From assembly GCA_031268115.1 (NCBI GenBank), contig JAIRXV010000322.1:1-7075 (forward strand): a stretch of DNA of 7,075 bases. Reading direction: 5' to 3'. The notes beneath the pieces were generated by a model. It was not told where the DNA came from, searched no databases, and was given only the letters and a program-made list of their open reading frames with translations. Below, piece by piece: positions 5,636-7,075 of this stretch (within the stretch, counting starts at the first letter, position 1; each line of letters begins with the position of its first letter). The stretch is from Bifidobacteriaceae bacterium. GTDB lineage: Bacteria; Actinomycetota; Actinomycetes; Actinomycetales; WQXJ01. The position numbers and the translations under genes are program-made.

Positions 5636-6865
5636 TCAAACGACCCAGCCCTGGGTGTGGGTCCGGACCAGGTTGGCCAACGTGTCGATCCACGCGCCAT
5701 GGGTGTTGAGGCACGGCACGCGCACGAAACGTCCACCCCCAGCTATCGCGAAGGTCTCTCGGTTGAGGATTCCGATCTCTTCGAGAGTTTCCAGGCAGTC
5801 GGACACAAAACCGGGGCAAACCACGTCCACGCGGCGGGTGCCGGACGCTGCGAGGGCCCGAACCGTGTCGATCGTGGCCGGGGTCAGCCACGCGGCCGTG
5901 CCGAACTTCGATTGGAACGTCATAGGGCACTGTTGTGGCGTCAGCCCCAGCCGCGCCCGCAACGCCGCCGCTGTCGCGGCGCATTCCGTGGGGTAAGGAT
6001 CCCCGCTGGCGGCCATCGCGGCCGGAATGCCGTGGAAGGAAAGCAACAGCGTGTCGCCCCCGTCAAAGTCGGGAGAGCCCTCGACTTGCCACGTCTCCTG
6101 GATCCGCTGCGCCAGCGCCTCGATGTAGCGGGGATCGGTGGGGAAAGACCGCACAAAACGCAGTTCGGGCTGATCGCGCCGGGTCCTCAGGTGGGCCGCC
6201 ACGGCATCGTAGATCGTGGCCACAGTGGTTTGGGAATACTGGGGATACGCGGGAATCACAAGCACCCGCCCAACCCCTTGACCGGCCAATTCATCGAATA
6301 CCGCGCTGATCGAAGGCGACCCGTAGCGCATCGCATAGCGCACGGTGTAGTTCGCGGCGTGACTCGCCTCGCGCGCCGGAGGGGTGGTGTCGGGGAGCGA
6401 CGCGGCACCGGGTGTAGGGGCGGGCGCAGCACCGGGTGTAGGGGCGGGCGCGGCACCGCCAGGAGTAGCGCCACCAGGCGCACCAGCGCCACCAGGCGCA
6501 CCAGCGCCAACCGCACCAGCGCCGCCAACCCGGCCGCCGTCATCGTCGGAGGGTTCGGGCTGCGTCAAGGCCGCGGCCAGGGCTGACGCCTGATCCCGGG
6601 AGTGGACCATGATCGGCGACCCGTCGGGGTACCAGACGCTGGCATATTTCGTGGCCGCGACCCGCGGCCGGAACGGCAAAATGCACACTTCGAGGCAGAT
6701 ACGCCACAGGGCGGGCGGCACTTCGATGACCCGGCGGTCCGAGAGGAACTGGCGCAGGAAACGGCGCACCGCCTGCGGCCGGGGCTCTTCGGGTGTGCCC
6801 AGGTTGACTAGGACGATGCCGATGGCCGCGCCGGTCGCCCGGGGTTCGTCTGGGGTGGCGGTCAA
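5636..6865 (-). CDS. hemH: Ferrochelatase, protoporphyrin type, with a low-complexity insert
   Basis: This enzyme inserts ferrous iron into the porphyrin ring at the end of heme synthesis. From TTG 6865 it has 409 residues; typical members have 320-370. Landmarks are VLVNLGTPEEP (18-28), YPDGSP (79-84), the metal-inserting His278 in LLSFHGIP and Glu359 in SDCLETLEEI. The SFHGIP, TFQSKFG and PGFVSDCLETLEEI segments resemble the E. coli enzyme, not the coproporphyrin ferrochelatase (CpfC) typical of Actinomycetota. Residues about 102-170 are an extra Gly/Ala/Pro-rich stretch with tandem repeats, placed before the strand with MRYGSP. The start is uncertain: the frame is open to TTG 7003 and includes GTG 6916, but the extra residues have no family similarity, and none of these starts has a strong ribosome site (AAGGG lies ten bases before 6865). 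No other heme genes are visible nearby. Confidence 0.92.
   Translation of the reverse strand: MTATPDEPRATGAAIGIVLVNLGTPEEPRPQAVRRFLRQFLSDRRVIEVPPALWRICLEVCILPFRPRVAATKYASVWYPDGSPIMVHSRDQASALAAALTQPEPSDDDGGRVGGAGAVGAGAPGGAGAPGGATPGGAAPAPTPGAAPAPTPGAASLPDTTPPAREASHAANYTVRYAMRYGSPSISAVFDELAGQGVGRVLVIPAYPQYSQTTVATIYDAVAAHLRTRRDQPELRFVRSFPTDPRYIEALAQRIQETWQVEGSPDFDGGDTLLLSFHGIPAAMAASGDPYPTECAATAAALRARLGLTPQQCPMTFQSKFGTAAWLTPATIDTVRALAASGTRRVDVVCPGFVSDCLETLEEIGILNRETFAIAGGGRFVRVPCLNTHGAWIDTLANLVRTHTQGWVV
6405..6452. repeat. 24-bp tandem repeat inside the ferrochelatase gene, two copies
   Basis: Units 6405-6428 and 6429-6452 differ at one base. On the coding strand they give the eight-residue repeat PAPTPGAA twice. 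They belong to the extra stretch of the ferrochelatase that family members usually lack. The period is a multiple of three, so copy changes keep the frame. Confidence 0.85.
6468..6503. repeat. 18-bp tandem repeat inside the ferrochelatase gene, two identical copies plus a decayed third
   Basis: GCGCCACCAGGCGCACCA occurs at 6468-6485 and again at 6486-6503. A degenerate third unit follows from 6504. The coding strand gives a six-residue pattern of the GAPGGA type. With the neighbouring 24-bp repeat it builds the low-complexity insert of the enzyme. Confidence 0.85.
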
Positions 6866-7025
6866 GGGGAGGCGACCCTTCGTGGAAGCGGGCGCGAAAC
6901 CCAGGGAAGAGAGCACAGCATCTCGGTTAGTCTGCCCTAAGTACCGGTGCCGGGGCAACGAGATGCGTCCGCGTTCCCCGACGGCTGATCGCACCACCGC
7001 CAAGGTGACGGCTCGCGCTGCCTAG

Positions 7026-7075
7026 TCAACTCCACTCGCGCCGCCTACCCACTCACGCAGCCAACCCCACTCGCG
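7026..7075. repeat. Short direct repeat in the non-coding end of the window
   Basis: CAACTCCACTCGCG (7027-7040) recurs as CAACCCCACTCGCG (7062-7075) at a distance of 35 bp, with a related CCCACTCACGC between them. It lies upstream of the longest possible ferrochelatase reading (TTG 7003), whose frame is closed by TAG at 7024-7022. The repeat may continue beyond the window. I see no gene in it. Confidence 0.5.

Noticed and set aside
5520..5984. A 154-codon minus-strand frame overlapping the ferrochelatase 3' end
   Set aside because: It is an out-of-frame shadow of the ferrochelatase coding region, rich in Arg and Pro, with no motif.
4847..6586. A 579-codon open frame on the plus strand
   Set aside because: It lies antisense to the exported protein and most of the ferrochelatase, both supported by composition or motifs. 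Its translation is low-complexity, Arg/Pro/Gly-rich in the second half, with no domain. In GC-rich DNA long antisense frames are common.

Overview
The window is GC-rich, with dense head-to-tail genes, several likely GTG/TTG starts and strong AGGAGG-type ribosome sites on some genes. A short membrane-anchored protein begins with an N-terminus (LHPVGP...VYWRRR) that I associate with Actinomycetota. I therefore read it as chromosomal DNA of a high-GC actinobacterium, genus unknown. No rRNA, tRNA, insertion sequence, CRISPR array or phage gene is visible.

Left part (1-3567): a small regulated catabolic unit. On the minus strand, reading right to left, are a YtcJ-like amidohydrolase (2681-969), the N-terminal half of a split transketolase (880-83) and the first 31 codons of its C-terminal half (93-1, cut by the window edge). 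Diverging from the amidohydrolase on the plus strand is a FadR/FCD-type GntR regulator (2782-3567). Three copies of one palindrome, TGGC-NNN-GCCA, lie in this unit. One is between the regulator and the amidohydrolase. The other two are paired on the start region of a near-consensus promoter (TTGACG-N17-TATACT) for the transketolase genes. The simplest reading is a local regulon in which the GntR protein controls both transcription units in response to an unknown metabolite. The likely scheme is that the amidohydrolase cleaves a substrate and the transketolase pair handles a sugar-derived product, but the substrate cannot be read from the sequence.

Middle (3568-3698): a convergent gap holding a GC-rich hairpin and two copies of a 37-bp repeat. 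The second copy runs into the dehydrogenase gene and encodes its last residues and stop.

Right part (3699-7075): three minus-strand genes in a row. They are a ferrochelatase with a Gly/Ala/Pro-rich repeat insert (6865-5636), a membrane-anchored exported protein of unknown function (5523-4768) and a D-2-hydroxyacid dehydrogenase (4742-3699). The dehydrogenase N-terminus lies in an 18-bp tandem repeat. The ferrochelatase resembles the E. coli protoporphyrin type rather than the coproporphyrin ferrochelatase usual in Actinomycetota. A hydrophobic stretch follows its stop codon in the same frame. The window ends in a short non-coding repeat.
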